Source: Xiphophorus maculatus
Taxonomy: Eukaryota; Chordata; Actinopteri; Cyprinodontiformes; Poeciliidae
Assembly: GCF_002775205.1 (NCBI RefSeq)
Contig: NC_036456.1
Coordinates: 23,060,968 to 23,124,967 of the forward strand
Direction: 5' to 3'
DNA length: 64,000 nucleotides
A program made the translations under genes and the position numbers. Of this stretch, positions 23,121-39,304 are shown in pieces. The notes below the pieces were generated by a model, which worked only from the letters and a program-made list of their open reading frames with translations, was not told where the DNA came from and made no database searches. The first letter of the stretch is position 1. Each line of letters opens with the position of its first letter.

Positions 23121-25463
23121 CAACATTCAGGGTAACTTGAGCTTTACGTTTTAAAACTTTGCAGGTGTAATTTCCTGCATCCTCTTCAGTTATATTAGTT
23201 AGTTTCAGAGAAACGTTTCCTTGGACCATTTCTTTGAGGAAGAGAGACGTTCGACCTTTGAACTTTGGATCTTGAAAGTCGGGATCGTCAGTACGGCTTC
23301 GATACCGATACACCAATTTGTCCTGGAGTTTCCACTCCACTGTCTCATTTGTGACGTCCAGCTCAGGCTCCACGTGGCACTGCAGGACGACATCATCCTT
23401 CTCCTCTGCTGTGACTGGCATGGAGGGACCAATCACCTTATACTCAACTGGAGAAATCATAAAATAAAATATGTAAACCAAAATGAAACATGACAAGATC
23501 TGTTGCTGCTGACAGTTTATTATTTCTTTTAATAAACGCATTCTGAGCTCAGAGCTTCTGCTTTCATTTTCCGTTTTTTCCTCAGGTTTTAGCCAGTCTG
23601 TGAACAGGGATATTTCTGCTGACTCAGCTTACTTCCTCATTAAACTGAACTGTTTATGTTTGCTGAAGAGGAAGCAAAACTGAAGCTGTATCGTATAGAT
23701 TATTATAATCTGCTGGTTTTCCTTACAGCAATCATATTTACTTGAGCTGCATTTTATGATCTAAGAATAATCTGGCTGCTTTTACTGTACTGAGTCTACA
23801 CATGGATGCCATATAACTGAATTAGGTTTACAGGATCAGTTAATTACTAAGGAACTGCATAACAAGGCAAAAGGAACCTAAAGTTGATTGGCTTGGAAAC
23901 GCATCACTAGCCATGTGACCTCACACACATGCAATATGTGTGTGAGGTCAAAAACTAATACAAAGTTAGTCTGGAAAATCTAAATGCAACAGAAATTATT
24001 TTTGAATCAGGTGTATTTTGATGTAAAATAAAAAACATTTCTAAGATAAATTTACAGTGGATATTTGAAATAGGTAACAAATGCCTGATCTTAGAAATCC
24101 ATCCATTATCTATAGCTGATTACAAGGCATCTGGGCAACCCTGGTGTAATAAATAAGTAAAAGTTTGAGTTATATATATTTTTTATTTAGTGCATTTTTC
24201 TTTTTTCCAAATTACCAACTGAGACATACCAGTTTAAATGGTATGAAATGAAATGCACAGGCAAACTGTATGCAGATGGAACTAGCTTTAAATCTGGGAA
24301 ATGAACAAATATCAACATGGAACCACAGAGATGTTTGGTGGAGGCAACTCTGAGGTAAACTTGGGTTCTGTTCACTCTGCAGGTCTGACTGCTCCAATGA
24401 CAGTATTGGGCACAATAATGTCAGACATAGAGCGCCCTCAGTGTTTTCCCAACCACTAGAAAACAGAAGAAGAAGTGCTCAGTGTCTTAAATAAGGTAAA
24501 ACTAAAGAACAGAGCAGAATGTTGGAGTTAGGCTGTTTCTGTGTGAACAGAAAGGTGTTTGGTACTGAACCTATGACAGGCCCACTTCATGAACTGTGAA
24601 CTAAAAGAGTAAAACCCTGACTCATAATTTCTACTTTTCCATAGATGGACATTCATTCTTATTTAAAGAAAAAAGGCCAACAGCTGCATAACGTTCAGAT
24701 AAAAATAAGGGTAATGCAATTTCTAAGTATGATTTTCAAATAAAGTTCAGGTTAATGACTCATTTTCAATAGTCATTAACCAGAACTTGTACCTTGATAA
24801 TAAACTGGTTGTAGGTTTAATAATCCTATTTAGTAAAATGTTCTTCAAATGACTGGAAATGCAAAGTTTTAAATAGATTTTATTTTAATTTCCGGGGGAT
24901 CAGACCCCACTAGGACTGAGTGACCCCACAGCTGCTTGAGTCTCATTAATGTTAGCAGATGTTAGCAGCTATGATGTAATCTAGAGATTCTGTTTCAAGC
25001 TGAGTTTATACACCTCTGGAAAAAATTTTAAGTTTCTCTGATTTTACTCTTTATAAGTTTATGTTTGAGTAAAACGAACATTGTTCTTTTATTCTATGAA
25101 TTACTGACAACATGTCTCTTAATTTTGTTTGTGAATGTATGTAAATAAGCAGTTAGATTTAGAAAACCACACCAACGAATATCTTCTCATGGGTCTTAGA
25201 CCTGCTGGGGGCTCAGCCCCCCTAAAGGTCAGATCCTAGAATCGCCCCTGCTCCGGAGTGACGCTTAAGCGTTGTTTGTAATGATTGGATGAGGGTTAAA
25301 ATCAATTTCAAATATTTTGGCTCTGATGTAAAGAAAAATATGTCGACTCAAAATAAAAATTCACAAGATGGCGAAATAACTGGAACATACCTTTCCCTTC
25401 CGCGATGGAAAAACAGAAAACCCAGACCGTCAGCCAACCAGCCAGAAAAACCCGGCTTATCAT
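23121..25463 (-). CDS. Single-V-domain butyrophilin/B7-like receptor, gene D
   Basis: Two exons are well supported. The signal-peptide exon 25463-25391 encodes MISRVFLAGWLTVWVFCFSI plus AEGK and ends in phase 1 at GTATGT. The V-set exon 23447-23121 (327 nt, 109 codons, phase 1 both ends) has DDVVLQCHVEPE, VEWKLQD, YRSRTDDPDFQD, GRTSLF and EEDAGNYTCKV, a textbook MOG/butyrophilin-type V domain with sequons at NET, NVS, NIT and NYT. No convincing connecting, membrane or tail exon follows; a damaged hydrophobic piece is at 22744-22822. The gene may be a partial copy, or may use exons I could not recognise. The first intron is about 1.9 kb. Confidence 0.7.
24890..25255. repeat. Decayed DNA-transposon-like repeat
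   Basis: It ends TCCTAGAATCGCCCCTG near 25250, whose reverse complement (CAGGGGCGATTCTAGGA) has the look of a hAT terminal repeat. The left part contains GGGGGATCAGACCCC. No coding sequence or clear target duplication was seen. Confidence 0.35.
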
Positions 25464-26361
25464 TTCTTCCTCATGAACAGGAGAGTCCAGACTCGGCTTT
25501 AAAAGTTACCAAAAAGTGATTCAATGTTGATTCTTCTTGGCACGCTAGTATTAAAAAATATACAGCACGATTCAGAACTCTTTCACTTTCTTTACCAACG
25601 AATAGGAGTAGTGCTGACGTGAAATGCAAATTACAAACAAACAAACAAATTGTTTGTGTCAAATAATTTTAACAGTGCTTGAGTCAACGTCAAGTTAAAT
25701 ATGTACTTATAAGGCAATTTTAAAAAATTATTTAAACGCAATTTTTAAAATATTTTTATTTTACTAAACAGGCGCATTCTGCACACTGTCCAACAGATGG
25801 CGACACATTGCCTTTCAATATTTTCAATTAATATTTTTTAAATGTTTTAACTTGTGTTTTCTTGGCTATTTCTATGGAGCGACATATATTTCCACTTATA
25901 ATTTTACCTGAACTGAAAAAAAACAGAATGGACACATCCCAGAGTCATAGCCAGAGAAAAATATTACTTTAGTTTTTAAAATCAGGGACTTATAAAAAAA
26001 CATACATGGGAACAGAGACAAAATTAAAAATTACATTATGTATCTATTGTTTATTATTATTTGTTTATTTTGAATATGCAAATGATAATTAGCTTCCCAC
26101 TTATTACATAATACTATAAATGTCACTAAAGCTTAAGGAAGCATAACAGCTGTAGCACAATATAGACGAAGAAAATAGCTGGCATGTTCAAATAGCAGTG
26201 AAGAGAAAAAGCACAGCTTATTTCTCCTCACTGCTTTTCTGCTTTATTAAGAAAAAAAGGCCATTTAGAAATATTGGTTTTGTTGTTGCACATCAAATTT
26301 GCAGTTTTGTTAATTGTAACTCAGAAGCAGATGTTTGGTGAGCCGACTCTTCGGGTCCAAG

Positions 26362-27491
26362 TCATTCACCATCGTGATCATCCTGTGGCATCGCTCTCTG
26401 ATTTCCTCTTGCTTGTTCTGCAAATCCATCAACTAGACAACACATATATTTTTATTAAATTAGTCTGCTTAAACTAGTTTTAAAAATTAAAAAACAAAAT
26501 AATCACCATACAAAAAATAAAATACAGATACTTTGATTCAATGACAGTTTTAAATTTGTAGCAACAAGAGGCAATGTATTTTTAGGACCAGCCAAAGAAG
26601 CCATTTCTGTATTAATGTGACAATTCTGACTCTGAATTGTTGTAGAGTCAGAATTGTTCCTCTACAGAGGAAACGAGATGTTCAAGAGCACCAGGAAAAA
26701 GTAGCTTCCTTCAAATAAAACACCAGGGGCAACTGTGGCTCTGTGGGTACAGTAGTCGTCTTACGATCGGAAGATTGTAAAATCGATTTCAGCTTTCTCC
26801 TGCCACATGGCAGCGTACCCCTGGGCAAGGCACTTAACCCCAAATTGCATACATCGGTGTATAAAGGTTTGTGCGTGCGAATGGGTGAATGTGACTCTAG
26901 CATTAAGCTCTTTGAGTGGTCAAAATATCAGAAAAGCACTAAATAAGTTCAGTCCATTTATCTTCAGAAATTCATGACTGTAGTACTTCACAGTGCTTAC
27001 TTATTAAAAACATAAGTCATGAAGAAGTAGTGTCAGATTTCTGATCAGAATGAAACATTCTGCAGAGGCAACATGACTCCAGAAAATGCTTTCAGGTTTG
27101 ATCTGTGAGTTTGAATTCGTGTGAAGCTGCTTTTCTCCATATATCTGCAGTTTTTGGGCTCAACACTGTTCATTCAAACTGTTCATTCAGCACCGTCTGA
27201 TTCATTTTCATTTATGAGACGTTGCAGAATTAAAGATAACGCCATAGCTTTAAAGGTTTGCATCAACCACATACAGACATATTGAATAAATTAGAATACG
27301 CCCCAAGGAGTCTTGTTTGTCAGATTAAAAGTAACTTTTGAAAATAAATTTATGTAGGTATTTAGCTTTTTTTGTGGGGAGCCTAGTGGAAGGGGAGTTT
27401 TATTTCTTTGCTGTATTTACCAGGGAATTTGTGTGAGTGCGTTTTTGTTTGGAGAGCACCTAGGTGTATTTAGTAATCTTTTGTTTTATTA

Positions 27492-27530
<39 letters not shown>

Positions 27531-30500
27531 TCTCTCTCAACCAGTCTAGTTTATTTAAATGGGTTTTAAATAGATTCCCAGGGCCAGCATACTTCTATTT
27601 TTAACTTGGTCATTTTTGTATAATAAAATAAATGGTGACTACTCTCAGCCACCTAGGGCATCTGTAAACCAAATAAAATGTATCTCAGTTACAAACAGTG
27701 CCTTTGTTAATTGTTACAAGCTTATGGTCTGGTAAAAAGAATGATTTGAAATTCTCCAGACAGTCTCTATTAGTGGTAGTTGTACCCAAGGTCACACATT
27801 ACTTACATCTTCCTACATATTTCATCCATAAGCAAATAATTATGCAGAATGCCAAAGGTAAGCCAAAACCAAGACCCAGTCCCAGACGCAGACCAAGATG
27901 CTGGATAATTGTCTTGCAGGGACATGGTTCTTCTGTAAAAATAAAAATAAAAAAAATATGTAAGATCTTTGTTTAAGCTTTCAACAACACTGTAGACCAA
28001 TTATTATTCTTTCTGCTGAAAGAATAATGATGGTTAGCAGCCATTTCATTCAGATCAGCACTTCTCTCTTTGCAGTGGAGGATGGTTATTTACAGCACAG
28101 GCCATTTCCAGTAAGCTTCTTAGCGTCAAACTTACACATTGCATTCATCACAGGCAAATGTTAGTGATTGAGTAAAATTGTAAACCTTAATACATTTACA
28201 CGCCTCCAGGACGCAATCGTTTCTCAACAGCCGATAGTCTACCCTCTGGACGAAACAAATAGTGTAGAACCGGGGGTTGGTTTATACCTGGCTGTTGAAG
28301 TTCTCCATAGTATAAAGCACTTTGAACTGCCCTGTTGCTTAAATGTGCTATATATACAGTACAGACCAAAAGTTTGGACACACCTTTTAATTCAATGAGT
28401 TCCTTTATTTTCATGACTATTGACATTGTAGATTCACACTGAAGGCATCAAAACTATGAATAACACATGTGAAAATATGCACTAAACAAAAAAGTGTAAA
28501 ACAACTGAAAATAGCCCTTATATTCTAGTTTCTTCAAAGTAGCAACCTTTTGCTGTGATTACTGCTTTGCACACACTCTGCATTTTCTTGATGAGCTTCA
28601 AGAGGTCGTCACCTGAAATGGTTTTCACTTCATAGGTCAACCTGCCCTGTCAGGTTAATAAGTGGGATTTCTTGCCTTATAAATAGTCATGAAAATAAAG
28701 AAAACCCATTGAATTAGAAGGTGTGTCCAAACTTTTAGTCTGTACTGTATATATATAAACTTGACTAGACTTGACTTGTTCCTACTCTGTTTAATTTGTT
28801 CTAAGTCAGATAAATCCCAACTCATTCCATTGCAGTCTGGTTCAAGTTTACATCATATTGTGAACTTGAACCTATCATGCAGTCCAGTTCAGTTGTATTT
28901 CTGGATTATTATAAGACATAGTTATTTTTTAAAAATGCAAGTTATTAAGAAGCATAAGTGTAAGGAAACAGAGTAGCTTGTATTTAATGTATACTTCCAC
29001 GACAGCATTCTCCAGAACGATAAGTGGCAACTTTAAGAACTATACACATATCTACAAAAAAAAGCAACAAAATTATTAAAAAATAGGTAACAATAAAAAA
29101 AATTATATTTATTTTCAAAACCATACCTCCTTATAAAGTGGCACATATCCACTGACTCAAGTAACTCAAGTACAAGCATGTTATTTTGTGTGCAGCAAAT
29201 ATCATACTTGACAAAAAACTATTTAGTTCAAGTGCCTTAGGAATCAGTTTCAGCATTTAGTTTTTTGAGTCTATATGCTCTGATGATCAGTTGAGACTGA
29301 CAGACTTCAGCTTCTGACATTTGCTTGTCTGCATAATTTAGCCACAGTTACAAAAGTTATGTTATGCACAAAAACGACTCTGAGGATCTCCATGCAAACA
29401 GTAAAACATGGTGGAAGTCATTTTTCAATAGATCCAAAGAAAGTGTCTACTCACCATCATTCTTATGCTTTTCAGGGGGAGGAGCTTTTTGTGGACACAG
29501 AGGGGGGGGGGGGAGGGGGCATCAAAATGCAGACAAAAATTTAAGATGAGAAATGATAATGACACTACAGATATTTACACACCTGGACAAGTACACTGAT
29601 CTGTCTTTACTGGAAATGTTGAAGAAGAATTGTGAGAAGATGTGTTAGAAATGTAAGATATTTTCCTAAGATCAGTTTACGTTGTAGAGATTTAAAACTT
29701 ACCAATATTCAAAGTAACATTCACTCTCTGGACTTTACCAACCAATTTGGGAACGAAGCAGAAGTAGTTTCCTGCATCTTCTTTAGTTACGTTGGTCAGT
29801 ATAAGAGAAATGTTACCATGAACCAGCTCCTCTTTAAACAGGGATGTTCTGTTTTTGAATCTCTCATCTTGTATGGAGGGATCATCTCTGTGACTTCTGT
29901 AAATGTGCACCTTGGAGTTGTTGACTGTCCACTCCAGTGTCAGATCTGAGAGAGGAGATGGGGGCTCCAAATGACACGGCAGAACAGCAACCTGTCCCAC
30001 CTCTACTGCGACTGGTTCATGTGGACCCACAACCCGTCTGTCACCTGCAGAAACTAAATATCACAGTTATTGTAAAACATCTCTGTCTTTTTGTGACAGC
30101 AAAACATCATACACTATTGTTTTATAACATTAAGCATTATTTCATGTATTAGCTTTGATCTGTCAGTCTTTATGTGAGTTTAAATGTTGGAAGGAAGTTC
30201 TTTTTAGCTCACAGAAATAAACAAAGAACTGATGTCTAATAGCGAAGGTTCATATAGGACTTTAGAGTATATCTGAGTGTGACAAACTCGTAATTCAAAA
30301 CTTAAATTCATGCTCTTACATATGAACATATGTAATTCTGCGTTGTCAAGTTGTCATCCTTTATTAGTCAACTAAAAAATATCACCAACTTACCTACTGT
30401 GACAAAAATAGAGCAATTCCTTTCTATTGATTCAGAGATTAAGCAACATTGGTATTTTCCATTGTCTTCAAGACGCACTGAAGAGATTTTCAGGGAAAGA

Positions 30501-33397
30501 TTTCCTGCAGCCAGTTCTTCGGGGAAAAGCGATAACCGATTTGTATTTCTCTCATTTTCCTTTGCAGTGTTATGTTTTTCTTTTTCATAAACAATGTTGT
30601 TTCCATGTCTCCACTGAAGTATTTTGCCTGAGGTATCCACGTGTGTCTCAAGGCGGCATGGCAGGACAACATCATCACCTGTTCTCACTTCAATGTACTC
30701 AGAGGGGCAGACTACATTTGGTTCTGTAGAAACAAATATTTAATTCATAAATAACCTTAAAGTCTTTGATGTAGCCATTTAATAATAATTCATTTCTTTT
30801 GTTGCATACAGTACAGGTTAAAAATCTATATTTCACTACTAATCCACTTCTGGGTGTATTTTTCCTTAGACAGAGAGCAGTTCTGTCATTGGTGCAAAAT
30901 GCTGTTGTTGAGCCAATGCATTGGCATTATTGAAGTAACGTATTGAACGTTTTCCAATATCTTAACTTATCAATACATCAGTAAACTGAAGGTCTTCAAA
31001 ACACATTTAAGATCTGCTGTTGGAATCGAGCCAGTTGACCAGAGGACAATGGATGTTGGATGAAAGGTGAAAGCCATAGCATATATAATCTCTTACTACA
31101 AAAACACTGAAAGTATCAGGATTTTTGGCCATTGCTCTAACATTTATATCTAATATTGGTATGTTGCTCGGCTACACAAAGGAATGAAAGGCAATAGAAA
31201 TAAAATTACCAACATGTAAAAGTTGTTAAAGTCTAATTATGAATCAAATAATTTCATTAAACATGTTTAATATTTAGCCTTTTTGATTTTCAACTACTGA
31301 GAATGACTTACCAACATTGAGCTTGATATAACACGTTTTATTCATGGATTCGGTGTGAACAGAGCACTGGTATCTACCTTCATCAAGGTGGTTTACTGAG
31401 GACAGCGTGAGGGACAGATTTCCTTCGGTCAGCCCTTCAGAGGACAGAGATGTCCGCTCTCTAAAATGCTCCCATTGCTTTGAAGAATTATGTTTTCCCC
31501 CTTGATGAAAGTGAACAACATGTTTCCCTTGTTTCCATTTTACTGTTTCTGCTGAAGCATCCATTGGTGGCTCCAGGTGACATGGCAACAGGACATCCTT
31601 ACTTTTTACTGCTCCTATGGCCTTAGATGGGCAAACTAAATCTGGATCTGTAAAAAAAAATATGTGATTTAACCAACTGAACTTGTGTCCATTCATTTAC
31701 AAATAAAACCCAGAAACAGCCACATAATGTCAACAACCTCTTGGAGTTTTTAATTTTTTTTTCTCAGGTGTTAAACTTTTTCACCACTTTGTACATTTTC
31801 ATTATTTAATTTACTTCTTGTTCTGTGAAATACAATGTGTTGCCTTATTAGAGAACTCTCATTGTGCATATAAAGTATTCGACCGCATGCGTGGCATCTT
31901 TTAACCTTTCTGTTGCCTTACAAATCAAACACAATCAATTAAATGAGATTTTTAGACTAAAAATAAATGATAGCTAATAATCCCTTTTAAAGTGACTGGC
32001 CTAACTCAACAGACGTCCAGTATGAAGATTATACGACACTCTAAGCAAATCAGTGAAAAGGTTATTGAGAAGTACAAGTCAGGATGGATAGAAAAAATTT
32101 ATAAGGTCCAGTACATCGGTCACAGTGGCCATTCAAGCAAACCAGTGAGAGAGGCCATTGAGTTACTATGACGACACTGAATGAGCTACAAGCTTCATCA
32201 GCTGAAACGAGAGAGACTCTGCTTACAACTGTCACTGGGTTTTTATTCAGGCAAAGCTTGTTGAGAGAGTGGCAAAAAAAACTGTTGAAGAAAAATCACA
32301 TCAAGGCTTCACTGTTTGCCAGAAATCCATGAGCGAGCGACTCCATGGCCAAGAAGAAGAACGTTCCTTGGTTTGTTTCAGCCTTCAGACAAGACGCTAT
32401 GCATGGTGGGCAATGGGCAGGGACCACCATGCAGGGGCAGGGGTCTGCAACGTTTACCATCCAAAAAGACATTTTTGCTTCAAGTCCATATAAATAAGAT
32501 ACATCATATGTGACCCTTAAGAAAATTTAATCTTGTGATTTTACAAAAACATTTACTACTGGATATTTGTTGTTATTTGTGAAGAATCATACTTTTATTT
32601 CTACTTTGCAAAGAGAATGGACACGTTTTCTTCTTTGGGATGTTCCTATTTATGGGAAAGTTTATATCCAACACATTTCCAACTATGTAGTTTCTTTGCA
32701 ATGGATGGCAAAAAAACTAGAGCTTTTCTTTAAAATATGTATTAATTTACAATACATACTCTATAATTTACGTGTCATTTTAGGGAAGAAAAAGTAACTG
32801 TGGAAAGTACAATCATGTGTTAGTTTATTTCTTTTCCTTAAGGAAACCACCTGTGGTTTTGAAGTCTGTATCTATCTTCCTCATATTTAAAATTGTTTGG
32901 CCTTTAAGGATTTCATATTACACTGTATAATTCTGCCATTAAATCCTTTAGCTATATAATAAAACTTCTGAACAAAAATTATAAACTAGTTTATCACTAG
33001 ACTACACACAGAAAGGGTGCAGAAATGAAATTATCTTTAACCGCATTATAATAACGAGGAAGCATGTGACTTTTGGAAATTCCTGATGGAGTCATCATTT
33101 ACATAAAGTTCTTTTACATAAAGCTAAAACATCATAGCATTAAAAGATATCCGTCAAATTAGGTTTAATTTCCAAGACTATATTTGATTTATTACATTCA
33201 CTGAGCAGTTAAACACGCAGAGATCTGGATGATGTCACCGAGATTTATATTATTTCACATTAAATATTTTAGAGCAAAGAGACAGTGAGGAAAAACTAAT
33301 TATAAAGACAAATGATCAGTGACCTACCTTTGGTGTTCTCTGTGAGGATACACTCTGGACAAACAAGCAGCAGCAAAATTACAGGAATCAACTCCAT
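26362..33397 (-). CDS. Three-V-domain butyrophilin/B7-like membrane receptor, gene E
   Basis: All exons join in phase 1. Signal peptide 33397-33328 (MELIPVILLLLVCPEC then ILTENTK); V1 31647-31312; V2 30723-30394; V3 30053-29703 (or from 30044); a 10-residue stalk 29484-29455 (APPPEKHKND); transmembrane 27932-27807 (GLRLGLGLGFGLPLAFCIII then CLWMKYVGR), ending at GTAAGT. The tail exon starts at 26432. In phase 1 it gives 23 residues ending DDHDGE at 26362; in phase 0 it gives a coiled-coil-like 40 residues to 26310. The ectodomain is three tandem V-set domains without C-type domains. V1 and V2 carry an extra Cys pair. No signalling motif is seen. Intron 1 is about 1.7 kb; a Tc1-derived element sits in the intron between stalk and membrane exons. 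Confidence 0.8.
26713..26960 (+). mobile_element. tRNA-derived SINE copy
   Basis: It shares TGTGGCTCTGTGGGTACAGT with the head, GGGCAAGGCACTTAACCCCA in the body and TAAGTTCAGTCCATTTATC at the tail with the copy at 60722-60985. Confidence 0.75.
27490..27530. repeat. (ATT)n microsatellite
   Basis: About 13 uninterrupted ATT/TTA triplets, downstream of the transmembrane exon of gene E. Confidence 0.9.
28357..28747 (-). mobile_element. Internally deleted Tc1-like element (391 bp)
   Basis: Inverted ends of about 65 bp begin CAGTACAGACCAAAAGTTTG and close with the matching TTTTAGTCTGTACTG, flanked by TA. The interior on the minus strand still encodes the C-terminus of a Tc1 transposase (KLIKKMQSVCKAVITAKG), so most of the gene has been deleted. 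Confidence 0.9.
29703..30053 (-). CDS. V3 exon of gene E
   Basis: The membrane-proximal V domain (VAVLPCHLEPP, LEWTVNN, YRSHRDDPS, RTSLF, DAGNYFC). Two in-phase acceptors nine bases apart (exon start 30053 or 30044) allow inclusion or omission of three residues, VSA. It lacks the extra Cys pair of V1 and V2. Confidence 0.85.
30394..30723 (-). CDS. V2 exon of gene E
   Basis: A 330-nt phase-1 exon. Besides the core Cys pair (VVLPC and GKYQC) it has VVCPS before strand A, a doubled CC after YQ, and SIERNC in strand G. The outer pair matches the same positions in V1. Confidence 0.85.
31312..31647 (-). CDS. V1 exon of gene E
   Basis: A 336-nt phase-1 exon with DVLLPCHLEPP, VKWKQGK, RERTSL and DEGRYQC. 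Extra cysteines are LVCPSK at the N-terminal edge and SMNKTC in strand G. It is the membrane-distal domain. Confidence 0.85.
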
Positions 33398-33689
33398 TGT
33401 AGATTAATTTTCATGTAGAAGCTTAAGCCAGGATTGAGGTTTGCGAGGATCGGTTAATGCATTTCCACTTTCACATTCATGCCTTATATCCATCTGCACC
33501 AGGGCGGGTCTAGGATTTTTAAGCACCAATGGTGATGGATTGGGTCGATTAATATTTTTAATAATTGGATTGTCTCATCAGAATTCTCAAAAAACATGAT
33601 GTTATTAGATTTTTGCATCATAAAAAACAAGTTGTTAAAACACAATCCATTCTTCCTTCAATTGTGGTAAAAATGGTTGTTAAAATTTA

Positions 33690-34037
33690 GCACAGCTGTA
33701 AACATTCATGAAGACTCCTTCATCTTCATAACAGGTATGACACAACACCTGTTATGAAGATGAAGGAGTCTTTATGAATGTTTACAACTGTTTTCATAAA
33801 GTGTCATTTGGCAAATAATCACACTTTTAATGCAAAATTTACGCTTTAAAGGACTTTTAATACACGTTTAAATACAACTTTGCATTAAAAGTGTCGTTAT
33901 TTACCGAATGATACTTCATGACAACAGTCATAAATATTCATGAAGACTCCTTCATATTCATGACAGATGTTATGTCATGTTTATGACACTGTCATGTCAG
34001 TGTTATGCACATGCACACCCCTTAAAGTAAAGTGTTA
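33690..34037. mobile_element. Palindromic MITE
   Basis: Arms at 33693-33736 and 33747-33790 are 44 bp long with about two mismatches and a 10-nt loop. A second inverted pair follows (about 33803-33836 with 33879-33914). The right end, CCCCTTAAAGTAAAGTGTTA, resembles the end of a widespread fish MITE type. Non-coding. It lies between the start of gene E and the start of the Fc-receptor-like gene. Confidence 0.75.
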
Positions 34038-34527
34038 TCTATTTGGTTTGTGGAAATAGTAACACAAATATTGGTGGTTGTCTTCTAAATCTTAACTTTG
34101 ATTTGGTTTTGCAAGTACGGCTGTCGCTCATTTCCTGTTTTCTCAGCAGAAATGCTACTGAGAAAACACTCACACTTCTCATAAGACCTTGTGGAAAATA
34201 CTTTGTGCAAAGTGTGACTGTGGTTTTCTGTGCAGAGAAAAAACATATTGGTGTTATGCAGCTGAGTTGGACGGTTATTTTGTGAAGAAGGTGTTGCACA
34301 TGAAAATCATTGTAACGTTGAATTAATTTAATATAACAAAAAAACCTGAAAAGTAAACAAAAACAAAAACCTTGCTCTTTTAAACCTATGTCACTTTAAA
34401 GGAATCTCTAAGTAATATCTTCGTTGTATTTTCTGAACATTTTAATGACTTCCTGTATCTTCATCACCTTCCTGTAAAAGTGTTGAAGCTGCTGACTTAG
34501 GGGAAGGTAAAATCATTGGCTTTCAAT

Positions 34528-38151
<3,624 letters not shown>

Positions 38152-39304
38152 TGAGCTGATGTTAACGGAGCAGATGCTGATGATGGAGAAAAGAGAAGAT
38201 GATGAGGAAGAAGTGGAGAAATAAATCCAAACAATTAGTCCTCCTGTTTATGAGTTGGACAGTTATCTAGAGACCAAGTTATTAATCCCTTTATCCCAAC
38301 ATAGATTTATCAATATATTGTCATTTATTTGGAATCACTTAATTTTCCTCTGTGCTTTGCTCTTTTCTCAGCAGGTCTTTACAATTCATAAATCAAACTG
38401 TGAAGCTGACATTGTGTCGGTCTTTGTTCAGTATGTTGTTTTGATAACTATGCTTTACATTTTATTTTAATGTTTCATCGAGTCTAAAAAAAACTAACTG
38501 CAGACGTTCAGCATTTCTTCTGCTGAGGAACAAGGACGTATTTGGCGCCATCTGGTGGCGATCTTTCACGTTTCACCACACTTTTGTCAGGCATGTCTTC
38601 CGAGTAAAAGAGGAAGAGAGTTAGCACAGAACTAGGAAAGTCAGTGTTTGTTGTGTGTTTTTAGGACCGCAGGTCTCCTGACATCTGCAGATAGAAAACA
38701 AATCTGAACCTGAGGCAACAAAAACTCTGATTACTCACTTTATTCTGAAAACCAGGAGTTTCTTATATTTGGAAATGTTACTGACAGGCAATAAAATAAA
38801 ACACAAACAAAATACAAAATAAGACAGAGTCATTTTATATTCAAACAAGGAATCAACTTTATTTAGATATTTGTCTAAAACTAAATAGAGCTTACAATCT
38901 GAGTCACAAGACGACTATTGACACAGTTTGATCCAGAATCTGATCTTTGTCCAATAAATGACTGATGTCCTTATTTGATGATTAATAATGAAGATAATCA
39001 CAGTTTACAACAACATTTGTCATCAACATTTATTGCTTTGTCACGTTTAGTGTGACACAGCAATAAATGTAATTAGTTTAGTTGAATAAAATCTTCCTGA
39101 CAGTGATTGCCTCCATTGCTGATCAGAAACAGGGAGGGGCAGCACCCAAACAAACTCCAACAAAACAACAAACAAGATGAAAAAGTAGCTCCATAAAGAC
39201 AGCTGGTCTCTGGACAGTGAAGACATGACAACAATGATCTCTCCAAAACAATAATGTAAACTAAAATACACATTTTAACCAATTGGACCTCAAATCACTG
39301 CTGA

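Noticed and set aside
23448-23541. Hydrophobic peptide directly upstream of the V exon of gene D as signal peptide
   Set aside because: A better signal-peptide exon with phase-1 donor exists at 25391-25463, and a good acceptor precedes the V exon.
32040-32490. Possible coding remnant (frame MAKKTVEEKSHQGF)
   Set aside because: Looks like a heavily decayed DNA-transposon fragment, but I could not match motifs firmly enough to annotate it.
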